From: an uncultured Bacteroidales bacterium
GTDB lineage: Bacteria > Bacteroidota > Bacteroidia > Bacteroidales > FEN-979
Assembly (NCBI GenBank): GCA_903875045.1
Contig: CAIQUS010000062.1
Span: 1-53,233, forward strand
Direction of reading: 5' to 3'
Length of the DNA: 53,233 nt
This document shows positions 42,526 through 51,601 of the stretch, in pieces (position 1 is the stretch's first letter; each line of letters begins with the position of its first letter). The notes under the pieces were generated by a model. The model was not told the origin of the DNA. It was given only the letters and a program-made list of their open reading frames with translations, and made no database searches. A program made the position numbers and the translations under genes.

Positions 42526-44979
42526 CTAAATCTTCAGTGATAAGCCAAAAAGAAAATTGATCAGTGCCTGGGGAAAGTAACCATTGTATTCATTGTAAAC
42601 ATCTCCCTGATAGTAGGGGTAAACCCACGCATTTGATTCATATTTCTGATTAAAAAGGTTGTTGATCGTCAGGCTGAGCCCGATCTCCTTAAAAATCTTC
42701 GTTTTTAAACCATACATTACACCAAATCCGTTTATAAAATATCCATTCAGTGACCTTCCTGCATTGGAGGTATTGTCGATGAATTGTCTTCCGATATATT
42801 TCGAATTCATGCTGATTGACAACTGTGAAATGGGTTTATAGGTTAATATCGCATTGACGATCATATCAGGCGAGAATGACAAATCCGTTTCCCCAAGATA
42901 AATGGTATCCTGGCCGAGGGAATTCCAGTCCTGATCATACCTGTCGATATACTGGGTAAAATTCTTGATCTTGTTCCTGCTGAGGGTAGCATTGACCGTC
43001 AACTGCAGTTTTTTTTGAAAAAAACCGGCAGTGGCAGAAAGCTCAATGCCGGCGTGGTAACTATGGGGAACATTCACCATGACAGCTTCACCCACATTGT
43101 TGATTTCACCCGTCAGAACCAGTTGGTTTTTGTAGGTCATGTAATAAAGGTTGGCTGTAACTGAAAAATCGGGTAACCTGAAAGAGTATCCCAATTCATA
43201 ATCAAAAAGGGTTTCGTATGATGGCAAGTGACCGGGATCGGCATCCTTGTAATTGTTCCGGCTGGGTTCGCGGTTTGCTATGCCGATTGAACCATAGATA
43301 CTGTTTTGCTTGTTGATCTCAACAAATATACCCCCTTTGGGGTTGAAAAAGTTAAAGATATGCCGCTGGTCCAGCATACGAAGGTTATCCAGGGTTCCTT
43401 CCAGTTTGTATGTGACATGACGATATTGAAGATCGGCAAAAAGATTCAGCTTTTTCAGCACCTGGAAACTGACTTTTCCGTAAATATTGAAATCCTTTTT
43501 TACTCCCGTATTATAATACCAATTCCGGTCAATATCTCCGTTAGAAGCATATTCTGCCCAAATAACCTTCCCGAAGTGCTCACCGTAATAACGGCTCCAT
43601 GCGCCGCCCATGGTTATTTTTAATTTGTCAGGCAATGAATAATTGGTAGAAAAAGTAATCCCGCAAAAGTCATTGTCCATCATTTTACGGTTTATCAGGT
43701 CGGTGGTTGTCAGCGTATCGTTGCCAACGATTACATCGTTAAGCCCGTAACTGATAAAAGATGCCCCCTGTTTGTAATTTTCATAATATCCCTGCCCCCT
43801 GGTGTAGTGGATGGCGGTATTGAAATTCCAGTTTTTTGCAAGCGATTGTGAAAAAAGCAGTTGATAATGATCCTGCTGGTAATTATCTGTCTGATTCTTG
43901 TAATACAGGGTGTTGCCGCTCTTGTCGGTGTACTCGCCCGAAGGATTATAGGTACGGTTTGTGGCGAGTGAATCCTTCGGAACCCCTTCCCATGCCTGGT
44001 AGGTACGTTCAAATCCTGAAAAACTGATCAGTTTGATGGTTGTGTTTTTGCCATAGTATCCTCCGGATAAATAGAATGATTTCAAATTTGAAAAAGCCCG
44101 GTCGATATATCCGTTGGAATGGATGTACGACAGCCGGCCATCAACGCTGAATTTATTGGCCATCAGGCCGGTGCCAAAACGCAATGTGGATTTGAATGTA
44201 TTGTATGAGCCTCCGGAGAGATTAAGTTCACCATACGGATCCTGGTGCAGGTCGGAGGTCATGAAATTGATGGATGCTCCAAAAGCGCCGGCGCCATTGG
44301 TTGAGGTACCTACTCCGCGCTGTATCTGCAGGTTTTCAGTTGATGAAGCCATATCGGGCAGATCGACAAACCAGACCCCCTGTGATTCGGCATCATTGAT
44401 CGGGATGGAGTTGACTGTAACGTTGATGCGGGTCAGATCTGTTCCGCGAATGCTGAAACTGGAATATCCCACACCGTTACCGGCATCGGAAGTGACAATG
44501 GTAGAAGGAGTTCCCTGGATCAGGTAGGGGATATCCATCCCCAGATTTGAAGACTTGATTTCTTTGTTTGAAATCGATGAATAGGCAGTTGGATATTTAT
44601 CCCGGGCCCTCGTTGCCATGATATTGACTTCATCACCAAGCAGTGCATTTCCCTCCATTTCAATTTGCAAGGTGGTGTCGTGGAGGATAACCAATAACCT
44701 GTTAAAAGTCTGATAACCAATAAAGGAAATTCTGAGATTGAAATTTCCCGGCCTGATGTTGGATAACTGAAACCGCCCGTTAACATCGGATACGGTTGAT
44801 GAAGAATTACTGCCTGCAATGATGTGCGCCCCCGGAAGTGGTGTTCCTTCCTTTTTATCGGTGATGATACCTGAAATTGAATATTGAGCATGTAAACAGC
44901 CTGAATATAAGACAAATATAATTAACAGGATGATGGAAAATATTCCATGTTTCATGTGTGAAATGAGGTTTGTTTTCAT
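42526..44979 (-). CDS. TonB-dependent receptor under TPP-riboswitch control (thiamine uptake)
   Basis: The 817-residue protein has a signal peptide ending CLHAQ. A carboxypeptidase-like domain (about 33-115; GIITDKKEGTPLPGAHIIAG) is followed by a plug with SFSIRGTDLTRINVTVNSIPIND and a barrel ending in FGLSLKI. A TPP riboswitch stands directly in front, so the likely ligand is thiamine, a phosphate ester or a precursor. Thiamine-regulated outer-membrane receptors are established in Bacteroidota. No inner-membrane PnuT or thiamine kinase gene follows in the window. An internal ATG at 44955 is an alternative start. Confidence 0.9.
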   Translation of the reverse strand: MKTNLISHMKHGIFSIILLIIFVLYSGCLHAQYSISGIITDKKEGTPLPGAHIIAGSNSSSTVSDVNGRFQLSNIRPGNFNLRISFIGYQTFNRLLVILHDTTLQIEMEGNALLGDEVNIMATRARDKYPTAYSSISNKEIKSSNLGMDIPYLIQGTPSTIVTSDAGNGVGYSSFSIRGTDLTRINVTVNSIPINDAESQGVWFVDLPDMASSTENLQIQRGVGTSTNGAGAFGASINFMTSDLHQDPYGELNLSGGSYNTFKSTLRFGTGLMANKFSVDGRLSYIHSNGYIDRAFSNLKSFYLSGGYYGKNTTIKLISFSGFERTYQAWEGVPKDSLATNRTYNPSGEYTDKSGNTLYYKNQTDNYQQDHYQLLFSQSLAKNWNFNTAIHYTRGQGYYENYKQGASFISYGLNDVIVGNDTLTTTDLINRKMMDNDFCGITFSTNYSLPDKLKITMGGAWSRYYGEHFGKVIWAEYASNGDIDRNWYYNTGVKKDFNIYGKVSFQVLKKLNLFADLQYRHVTYKLEGTLDNLRMLDQRHIFNFFNPKGGIFVEINKQNSIYGSIGIANREPSRNNYKDADPGHLPSYETLFDYELGYSFRLPDFSVTANLYYMTYKNQLVLTGEINNVGEAVMVNVPHSYHAGIELSATAGFFQKKLQLTVNATLSRNKIKNFTQYIDRYDQDWNSLGQDTIYLGETDLSFSPDMIVNAILTYKPISQLSISMNSKYIGRQFIDNTSNAGRSLNGYFINGFGVMYGLKTKIFKEIGLSLTINNLFNQKYESNAWVYPYYQGDVYNEYNGYFPQALINFLFGLSLKI

Positions 44980-44992
44980 GATTTTTCATTTT

Positions 44993-45065
44993 TCCTACGC
45001 CGGCATTACCCGGATCAGGTTATTGGGGTATAATCTCAGCCCTTGGTTTTAAGGCACCCCCTGTG
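44993..45065 (-). promoter_or_regulatory. TPP (THI-box) riboswitch
   Basis: On the minus strand the conserved core is present in order: GGGGGTGCC, GGGCTGAGAT, ACCC, AACCTGATCCGGGTAATGCCG and GCGTAGG, which I give in parts. This is the thiamine-pyrophosphate aptamer. It ends 13 bases before the TonB-receptor ATG, so it probably controls translation by hiding the start region when TPP is bound. Confidence 0.95.
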
Positions 45066-45080
45066 GAGAAATATCGGAGA

Positions 45081-45088
45081 CAAATGTA
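45081..45088 (-). promoter_or_regulatory. TACATTTG -7 element for the TPP-regulated receptor
   Basis: A minus-strand TACATTTG matches TAnnTTTG exactly and would start transcription about ten bases before the riboswitch. Its -33 region falls inside the octamer array at 45096-45143. Confidence 0.6.
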
Positions 45089-45095
45089 CAAAATA

Positions 45096-45143
45096 GTGAA
45101 ATAGCGAAATAGTGAAATAGCGAAATAGTGAAATGGTGAAATT
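45096..45143. repeat. Six-copy 8-base tandem repeat between two divergent promoters
   Basis: Units GTGAAATA, GCGAAATA, GTGAAATA, GCGAAATA, GTGAAATG and GTGAAATT follow without gaps. They fill the space between the -7 elements of the thiamine receptor and of aroQ. Confidence 0.85.
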
Positions 45144-45146
45144 CTT

Positions 45147-45154
45147 TATCTTTG
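45147..45154 (+). promoter_or_regulatory. TATCTTTG -7 element for aroQ
   Basis: TATCTTTG is a perfect match to TAnnTTTG, 17 bases before the aroQ ATG at 45172. Its -33 region lies in the octamer array. Its position excludes the longer in-frame start at 45133. Confidence 0.6.
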
Positions 45155-45171
45155 CGTATCAATCGGAACCT

Positions 45172-45597
45172 ATGAAAATACTTATTATCAATGGCCCCAA
45201 TTTAAACCTTTTGGGAAGCAGAGAGCAGGAAGTGTATGGAATTCAGAGTTTTGAGGCTTATTTAAAGAAACTGAGAAAACAATATCATGATCACTCGCTG
45301 GAGTATTTTCAAAGCAATATTGAAGGCGAGATCATCAATGCAATTCAAAAGGCAGGTTTTCTCTATGATGGCATTATTCTCAATGCGGGCGGGTATACAC
45401 ATACATCAGTCGCCATTGCTGATGCCATAAAGGCAATTAAATCACCTGTGGTTGAGGTTCATATGTCCAATACTTTTGCTCGTGAACCCTTCCGCCATAC
45501 CTCATTTTTAGCGGCATTCGTCAAAGGCAGCATCATTGGGTTCGGTATGGAATCGTACAGGCTTGCCATTGAGAGTTTCATCACAAAAATTGGTTGA
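45172..45597 (+). CDS. aroQ: Type II 3-dehydroquinate dehydratase
   Basis: The 141-residue cytosolic enzyme of the shikimate pathway converts 3-dehydroquinate to 3-dehydroshikimate. The family signature is clear: ILIINGPNLNLLGSREQEVYG at the N-terminus (read from residue 3), the catalytic Tyr in that segment, LNAGGYTHTSVAIADAI, and EVHMSNTFAREPFRHTS with the active-site His. The length is normal for type II enzymes. The start at 45172 follows a perfect -7 element. It is transcribed away from the thiamine receptor and runs convergently into a glycosyltransferase gene, whose stop is three bases away. Confidence 0.95.
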   Translation: MKILIINGPNLNLLGSREQEVYGIQSFEAYLKKLRKQYHDHSLEYFQSNIEGEIINAIQKAGFLYDGIILNAGGYTHTSVAIADAIKAIKSPVVEVHMSNTFAREPFRHTSFLAAFVKGSIIGFGMESYRLAIESFITKIG

Positions 45598-45600
45598 ACA

Positions 45601-46623
45601 CTACCTGTGATAGAACTTTTTCATGTTCAATTGTGAGAATTTGCGTTTGCCTTTGAGGTAATATTCTACGACGATATTTTTGCCATAGACATCCTGCATG
45701 GAGTCATGTTTAAGTTCCCTTCGTTTCTGTTTTATTTTGGCAAGGGAGCCATAAAAACTTATATGTGCCCTTGTCACTGCCCAGAAATCCCTGAATCCGG
45801 CCTGAAACAGGAATTTGAATGCAGCGATGGTGTCGAGCAGGTAACGTACGGCAAACACTTTCAGCAGACGGTCGTCGGGCAGATTTTTATATAAAAGGAA
45901 AAAATTGTTACGGAAATTCAGATAGGTTTTACGCCAGGATGCTTTGGGTAGGGTACCGCCTCCGATGTGAAAAACAGTTGAGGCCGGACAGTACATGATT
46001 TTATATCCGTTGTTTTTCAATCTCCAGCAAAAATCAATCTCTTCCATGTGGGCGAAAAAATCTTCATCCAATCCGCCATACTTGTGAAACAAACCGGCTT
46101 TGACAAACATACAGGCACCTGTTGCCCAGAATATTTCAATGGCATCATCATATTGTCCATGATCCTCTTCTATTGAAAGGAAAATCCGGCCACGGCAGAA
46201 AGGATATCCATATTTATCAATAAACCCACCGGCAGCACCGGCGTATTCAAATTTTTTTGGTTCCAGGAAGGAACGGATTTTAGGCTGACAAGCTGCTATC
46301 AGTTCATCCTGTTCCATCAATTCAATGACTGGAGTTATCCAGTTCTCAGTTACTTCTATATCTGAATTTAAAAGGATATAATAGTCAGCCTCTACTTGTT
46401 TCAGTGCGACATTGTAACCTCTGGCAAAGCCACCATTGTCAGGATTCTGAATGATACGGATATCGGGGTATGATGATTTGAGAAAAGCAACAGAATCATC
46501 GGTTGAGGCATTATCGGCAACGATTATTTCCGCCTCATTCTTGCTGCATTGAATCAGAGTAGGAAGAAACTGCTGAAGGTATCTCTTTCCATTCCAATTC
46601 AAAATAATTACAGCAACATGCAT
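45601..46623 (-). CDS. GT2 family glycosyltransferase (rhamnosyltransferase-like)
   Basis: The 340-residue protein has the GT-A fold: VAVIILNWNGKRYL, IIVADNASTDDSVAFL, the metal-binding region LLNSDIEV and FWATGACMFVKAGLF. A later DEDFFAHMEEIDFCWRL is the hallmark of WbbL-like rhamnosyl/glycosyl transferases. The enzyme would add a sugar to a surface polysaccharide or glycoconjugate. It is not linked to other polysaccharide genes here. The C-terminal helical part (about 240-340) is basic and may associate with the membrane. Confidence 0.9.
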   Translation of the reverse strand: MHVAVIILNWNGKRYLQQFLPTLIQCSKNEAEIIVADNASTDDSVAFLKSSYPDIRIIQNPDNGGFARGYNVALKQVEADYYILLNSDIEVTENWITPVIELMEQDELIAACQPKIRSFLEPKKFEYAGAAGGFIDKYGYPFCRGRIFLSIEEDHGQYDDAIEIFWATGACMFVKAGLFHKYGGLDEDFFAHMEEIDFCWRLKNNGYKIMYCPASTVFHIGGGTLPKASWRKTYLNFRNNFFLLYKNLPDDRLLKVFAVRYLLDTIAAFKFLFQAGFRDFWAVTRAHISFYGSLAKIKQKRRELKHDSMQDVYGKNIVVEYYLKGKRKFSQLNMKKFYHR

Positions 46624-46635
46624 CCAGGTAAAATT

Positions 46636-46663
46636 ACGAACTACGAATTACGAATTATGAATA
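46636..46663. repeat. 7-base tandem repeat upstream of a glycosyltransferase
   Basis: Units ACGAACT, ACGAATT, ACGAATT and ATGAATA lie just upstream of the minus-strand start at 46623. The rest of the gap to 46758 shows no gene. Confidence 0.55.
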
Positions 46664-46758
46664 GCATGAAATATTGCCATTTGGGATAGCAAATGTCATG
46701 ACATCAGCGCCGTAAAATTACAAATAAAGACCCTGTAATTATAATTTTTAATTTTTAA

Positions 46759-48237
46759 TTAATTGGGTAATTCCCAATAATCCGTTTGCATATCGCCCCA
46801 GGCATTGATTACCTGTGTTTCCTGCAAATCAAGGGTTTCATAAATGCGGTTGCGAAGGTCGATTTTCCACCGGGGATTTATAATTTCCCCTGTTGCATCT
46901 GAATGTAGGAGAATGAAATCGCTGGTGACCATATCAGGCGAATAGAATACAAATTTCCGGTTACGCTGGTTATTGTTCAATGTATAATATTGCCATATTT
47001 CATAAGGATAGTTGCTTGGTTCAACATTTTGTGCGCTTCTGGTATTGGGTGGGCCATACTCGAGGTAAACCCGGCCACGGTCGGTTTGGTAACCTTTTTT
47101 CACCGGAGTTCCGAAATTCACCTGCACTTTATACACCTGCTCTTTATAGAAATTCCAAGCCAATTCAGGATTTTGGGGATCATGGCTTAACCAGAAACCA
47201 TAGAAAAACTGCTGCATCATTCTCAGGTCGGCTTTTTTAAGTGATTCACGGATGAATGATTTTTCGATGCCGGTGGCGATGGGATATGTGCTGTTGATGA
47301 ACTCCCGCAAAGAATCCGCATTGGTGATCTTTTCAGCAAAGGTATTGGCAATCTCTGTAGCCCCAAGGTCGGCAAGGTCAATTTGTGCCTTGGGGTTCAT
47401 GCGCTGGAAAAACAATTTTTTGGATGCAACAACCTCATTTTGCTGGTTTCTGGCTTCAATCACCAGGTTGTAGTTTCCGGATGGAAGGTTTTCTATCGCG
47501 ATTTCAGACAACAGGACATTCACATCTTTTGAAGTCTCTTTTTTTACTTTTGAATAGGAATTTAATTTTACATTGTTTTCAAATGATTCAAGATAATAGG
47601 AGATAAGAAACTTCTGGTCCTGCCCGATTGCTTTGCCGATGTTGTACAATTCGCTGTAGAATATCATTTTAGACTCATTCTCAGGAAAAAATGTGTAAGT
47701 ATAGGGCACAAGGTCATAGCCACTTTTGGTAAGGGTTGTCGGTACCGGTTCTTTTGTATAAGATTTCACCAGTTCGATGCCGGAGAAGGAGGGCTTGTCG
47801 GAGGCGAAATCAATTACAATATTTTGATTGTACGGAACAGCGGGAACTGCCTTGTTTTTATCCGCAAGTTGTATTTCGAAATCATAGGTGCCATTTGGGA
47901 TTGCAAATCGTTGCAGATCAATAAATTGAAAATTAACATTGAGTGTGTCTTCAATTTCTGCTGAGTTAAGCTCATATTTTTTAAATGCTTTGATTTCCTT
48001 ATCCTGTTTAAAAGTCATAAGAATATTGACAGTTGCCTGGAACTTTCCATTATCTTTTTTAACGAATTTCACACTATTCGCTGCTACCGACAAATAGGTT
48101 TCCACATAAGGTCCGTCAGCGGAGTTGAATGTGGAATAGCTGAGGAAGGCCCAAAGATTTCTGGCTTCAAGGTCAGATGCAGGGAATACAGAAAACAGAA
48201 TAAAAATCAGGGTAATCAGTCGAAATATCTTTTTCAT
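46759..48237 (-). CDS. GWxTD-domain protein
   Basis: The 492-residue exported protein has a signal peptide ending DLEA at about residue 25. An N-terminal beta-rich part precedes a C-terminal GWxTD domain, recognisable from NFGTPVKKGYQTDRGRVYLEYGPP, here with Y in place of W. GWxTD proteins are envelope proteins of unknown role found in Bacteroidota and related phyla. It stands alone, with its own promoter (48278-48308). No lipobox is visible, so it is probably periplasmic. Confidence 0.87.
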   Translation of the reverse strand: MKKIFRLITLIFILFSVFPASDLEARNLWAFLSYSTFNSADGPYVETYLSVAANSVKFVKKDNGKFQATVNILMTFKQDKEIKAFKKYELNSAEIEDTLNVNFQFIDLQRFAIPNGTYDFEIQLADKNKAVPAVPYNQNIVIDFASDKPSFSGIELVKSYTKEPVPTTLTKSGYDLVPYTYTFFPENESKMIFYSELYNIGKAIGQDQKFLISYYLESFENNVKLNSYSKVKKETSKDVNVLLSEIAIENLPSGNYNLVIEARNQQNEVVASKKLFFQRMNPKAQIDLADLGATEIANTFAEKITNADSLREFINSTYPIATGIEKSFIRESLKKADLRMMQQFFYGFWLSHDPQNPELAWNFYKEQVYKVQVNFGTPVKKGYQTDRGRVYLEYGPPNTRSAQNVEPSNYPYEIWQYYTLNNNQRNRKFVFYSPDMVTSDFILLHSDATGEIINPRWKIDLRNRIYETLDLQETQVINAWGDMQTDYWELPN

Positions 48238-48277
48238 GGCTGTAAGGTTATGAAAAACTGGTTAAATTAATACAGCA

Positions 48278-48308
48278 CAAAGATAGGGTTGATGTGCTCA
48301 AATAGCAA
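48278..48308 (-). promoter_or_regulatory. Bacteroidota-type promoter of the GWxTD gene
   Basis: On the minus strand TTG is followed after 20 bases by TATCTTTG (48278-48285), a full match to the -7 consensus. The leader is about 35-40 bases. Confidence 0.6.
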
Positions 48309-48446
48309 GTGAAATCGGTAAATTATACAGATAACAGGTTGAAGCAGTCAAGAATTACTTTGACATACCGGCATCATGGTGGAGCCAGCGTAGGAAAAGG
48401 CTGTATAATGTTTGGCAGAATCGAAAAAATGTGTAATTTTGCTCCC

Positions 48447-48531
48447 GGAGAGATGGCAGAGCGGTCGATTGCGGCGGTCTTGAAAACCGTTGACCTGAAA
48501 GGGTCCGGGGGTTCGAATCCCTCTCTCTCCG
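48447..48531 (+). tRNA. tRNA-Ser (anticodon TGA)
   Basis: The acceptor stem GGAGAGA (48447-48453) pairs with TCTCTCC (48524-48530), and the discriminator is G. The anticodon loop CTTGAAA reads UCA codons. A long variable arm typical of serine tRNAs and the T-arm GGTTCGAATCC are present. CCA is not encoded. Confidence 0.97.
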
Positions 48532-48553
48532 CAGAAATTGAATCAAATACCTG

Positions 48554-48592
48554 AAAATCCGCTTAAATTCAATGATTTAGGCGGATTTTTTA
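48554..48592 (+). terminator. Intrinsic terminator after tRNA-Ser
   Basis: A 14-bp stem (48554-48567 with 48576-48589, one G-T pair) with an 8-base loop is followed by a T run. It is one of the strongest hairpins in the window. Confidence 0.9.
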
Positions 48593-48750
48593 TTTCATCC
48601 CACCCAAAAATTACCTAAGAAATTTTTTTTTCCTGGATCGGGGATCTGTTTTTTTTTGATTGTTCTGTTCATTGGTTAACGAAAAAACAATACTTTTATC
48701 CTCAGATATTTAGCAAACTAATTTTATTCATTCACGGAAAAACGTTTATC

Positions 48751-51567
48751 ATGAAAAAAATGTCATTCCTTTTAATTCTGGCATTGGTCCTTGGCCTGCA
48801 TAGCGGGTTTTCACAGGCTGCCTACAATCCCAAAGTAATCATTCCGGTTTCTCCTGATGTTAAAACGGGCACTTTGTCCAACGGGTTGAAATACTACATC
48901 AAGTACAATCACAAGCCTGAAAAGAAGGTCGAACTGAGACTCGCGGTCAACGCCGGCTCCATTCTGGAGGATAATGACCAACAGGGGCTCGCCCATTTCA
49001 TGGAACACATGAACTTCAATGGTCTGAAGCATTTTCCCGGCAACGAGTTGGTGCATTACCTGCAGAGCATCGGGGTTGGGTTCGGCAATGATTTGAATGC
49101 CTTCACCGGTTTCGACGAAACGGTATACATCCTGCCTGTGCCTTCGGATGATGCTGAAAAGCTGGACAAAGCCTTCACGGTTATTGCCGACTGGAGCGGA
49201 CTTGCACTGCTCACACCGGAAGAGATCGACAAGGAGCGGGGCGTGATTCTGGCAGAAAGCCGCATCGGCAAGGGCGCCGACGATCGCATGATGAAAAAAT
49301 GGCTCCCGGCGATGTTCAACGGTTCCAAATATGCCGACCGCCTTCCTATTGGCAAAGACTCGATCATCGAGAAATTCGACCATGCATCGCTGTTGCGCTT
49401 TTACCACGACTGGTACAGGCCCGGCCTGCAGGCGGTCGTGGTGGTCGGTGACATGCCGGTAGATAAAGCCGAAAAAATGATCAGGGAAAAATTCAGCGAT
49501 TTTAAAAATCCAGCCAACCCTCGTCCCAGGCAGCCGCTGTTTGAAGTGAAACCTTTTACAGCAAGCCGGGCCATGATGGTTAGCGACAACGAAGCCTCCA
49601 TGACAATGATTTCGCTGGTCAGCAGCGCCAATCCAAGCAAGGAGGTGGTTACAGAAGGCGATTTCATGAATAATTTGATCAATAATCTCTGTTTCAGTAT
49701 GATCTCGGGGCGACTCGATGAGTTGAAGAACGCAGCCAATCCGCCTTTTGCCTACGCTTACGCCTACCTGGGGAGTTGGGTTCGGGGGTCAGAGAGCTTT
49801 TCCACGGGTGTCATGTGTGGTAACAGCCAGATGCAGGCTGCCATCGACGCTGTCGTGACAACATGCATGAGTGTAAAAAAATACGGGTTCACCGAAAGCG
49901 AACTGATGCGTGCCAAATCTAAAATGGTGGCTGATTACGAGCAGCGTTACAACGAGCGCGATAAAACCGAATCCGGGCGGCAGGTATGGGAATATGTTTC
50001 CAATTTCTTCGTGAACGAAGCCATTCCTGGGATCGAATGGCAATACAAGTTCGTAAAACAGAACCTTGGTAATGTAAACTTGAAAAGTTTCGATGAGATT
50101 CGGAGCAAAATTACCTACAACGATAAATATTTTTGCTACGCAACCGCCAAAACACAGCCGGATCTGCCAACCGACGAGCAACTCAAGTCATGGGTTGACA
50201 AGGCCCTGCAAAAACCTGTGGAACCCTATAAGGAAAATGCCATTGCTGCTTCTTTGCTGAAGGCCATCCCCACACCGGGGAAGGTGACAAAAACTGAGAC
50301 CAGCGAAAAGCTCGGGACCACTACCTATACGCTTTCCAATGGTGCTACGGTGTGCCTTAAGCCCACCGATTTCAAAAATGACGAGATACTTTTCAAAGGG
50401 TCACGGTATGGTGGTTTCAGCCTGTATACTGCGGAAGATTACCCCAGCGCACAGTACTCCAACAATGCGGTGGAAGAGATGGGATACGGCGATTTTCCAA
50501 AAACGGATCTTGAAAAATTCCTTTCGGGCAAAAAGGTTGAAGTGACCCCCACGGTCGATAAATACACAGAATGGATCGAAGGCAGGAGCACCATCAAGGA
50601 TTTGGAAACCATGTTCCAGCTGATCTACCTGAAGTGCTCCTCTCCGCGCAAAGATCCCCAGGCTTTTCAGTCGTTTGTAAGCAGGGAGAAACAACAACTG
50701 GAATCGATCAAACAGAATCCGCAGTACCTGTTCATGGATTCTGCTTACAACACACTATATCAGGGAAACAAAAGGGCTCACCTGATTGAATCCCCCTCCA
50801 TTTACGACAAGATTAACATCGACAATGCGATATCTTTCTACAGGCAGCGGCTTTGCAACGCCGATGGCATGTATTTTACCATCGTGGGCAGTTTTACCAT
50901 TGACCAGATTAAAACGCTTGTTGAAAAGTACCTGGGCAGTCTGCCCTCCGGCAACATCGACAAGAACTACAAAGACATGGGGCTCCGCACAGTCAGGGGC
51001 AAAGTTAATTTCACCCTGCGAAAAGGATCGGAACAGCAGGCGATGCTGACTCATTCTATTACAGGTGACATGCCTTATAATCCTGACGATAATTTCCTGC
51101 TGAGCCAGCTGAATGCGATTATCAATAACATGATCATCGACACCATCCGGGAGAAAATGAGCGCCATTTACGGTGGCGGCTGTGGTGGGGGCATCACCCG
51201 TTACCCGCGCGAGGAGTTTCTCATTCAGTCGCAATTCCCTTGCAGTCCGGATAACATCGCAAAGGTCGACTCCGCTTTCTTCAGCCTGATTGAATTCACA
51301 AAAAAGGACGGCGGAATTTCTGGCGATGACTGGAAACGCGTACGCGAACCTGCCCTGGAACGTTACAAGGTCAGCATCAAGACCAATGAATATTGGCTTG
51401 GCGGGCTGCAGAACGCTTTTTTGAACAAGACAGATCCCGAGCGTATTGTTACATACGAACAGCGTGTGAAAGATGTGACACCGGAGAAACTGGTGCAGAC
51501 ATCCCGCAAGTTCTATACCCGCAATAATGTTTTGAAATCGGAATGGTTGCCCGAAGAAAAGAAATAG
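48751..51567 (+). CDS. M16 family zinc metallopeptidase
   Basis: The 938-residue protein has a signal peptide ending GFSQA and two M16 peptidase halves, as in pitrilysin-like periplasmic enzymes. The inverted zinc motif HFMEH (His82, Glu85, His86) is in the first half; the third ligand Glu is expected in the EEIDKERGVILAE segment (157-169). The second half (about 500-938) lacks the zinc motif, as is normal. It degrades peptides in the periplasm. Its base composition is clearly richer in G+C than its neighbours. It stands alone after a tRNA terminator. Confidence 0.93.
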   Translation: MKKMSFLLILALVLGLHSGFSQAAYNPKVIIPVSPDVKTGTLSNGLKYYIKYNHKPEKKVELRLAVNAGSILEDNDQQGLAHFMEHMNFNGLKHFPGNELVHYLQSIGVGFGNDLNAFTGFDETVYILPVPSDDAEKLDKAFTVIADWSGLALLTPEEIDKERGVILAESRIGKGADDRMMKKWLPAMFNGSKYADRLPIGKDSIIEKFDHASLLRFYHDWYRPGLQAVVVVGDMPVDKAEKMIREKFSDFKNPANPRPRQPLFEVKPFTASRAMMVSDNEASMTMISLVSSANPSKEVVTEGDFMNNLINNLCFSMISGRLDELKNAANPPFAYAYAYLGSWVRGSESFSTGVMCGNSQMQAAIDAVVTTCMSVKKYGFTESELMRAKSKMVADYEQRYNERDKTESGRQVWEYVSNFFVNEAIPGIEWQYKFVKQNLGNVNLKSFDEIRSKITYNDKYFCYATAKTQPDLPTDEQLKSWVDKALQKPVEPYKENAIAASLLKAIPTPGKVTKTETSEKLGTTTYTLSNGATVCLKPTDFKNDEILFKGSRYGGFSLYTAEDYPSAQYSNNAVEEMGYGDFPKTDLEKFLSGKKVEVTPTVDKYTEWIEGRSTIKDLETMFQLIYLKCSSPRKDPQAFQSFVSREKQQLESIKQNPQYLFMDSAYNTLYQGNKRAHLIESPSIYDKINIDNAISFYRQRLCNADGMYFTIVGSFTIDQIKTLVEKYLGSLPSGNIDKNYKDMGLRTVRGKVNFTLRKGSEQQAMLTHSITGDMPYNPDDNFLLSQLNAIINNMIIDTIREKMSAIYGGGCGGGITRYPREEFLIQSQFPCSPDNIAKVDSAFFSLIEFTKKDGGISGDDWKRVREPALERYKVSIKTNEYWLGGLQNAFLNKTDPERIVTYEQRVKDVTPEKLVQTSRKFYTRNNVLKSEWLPEEKK

Positions 51568-51601
51568 AAATACCCGGGAAGTCCAAAATAAAGCACTTTA
51601 G

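Noticed and set aside
48355-48546. Minus-strand ORF of 63 codons over the tRNA
   Set aside because: The peptide [12 protein letters not shown] is the well-known antisense translation of a serine tRNA.
48309-48554. Plus-strand ORF of 81 codons over the tRNA
   Set aside because: Its C-terminal half is a translation of tRNA-Ser; this is a classic false gene.
48447-51600. Genomic island integrated at tRNA-Ser
   Set aside because: No integrase and no second copy of the tRNA 3' end were found downstream, despite the GC-rich gene.
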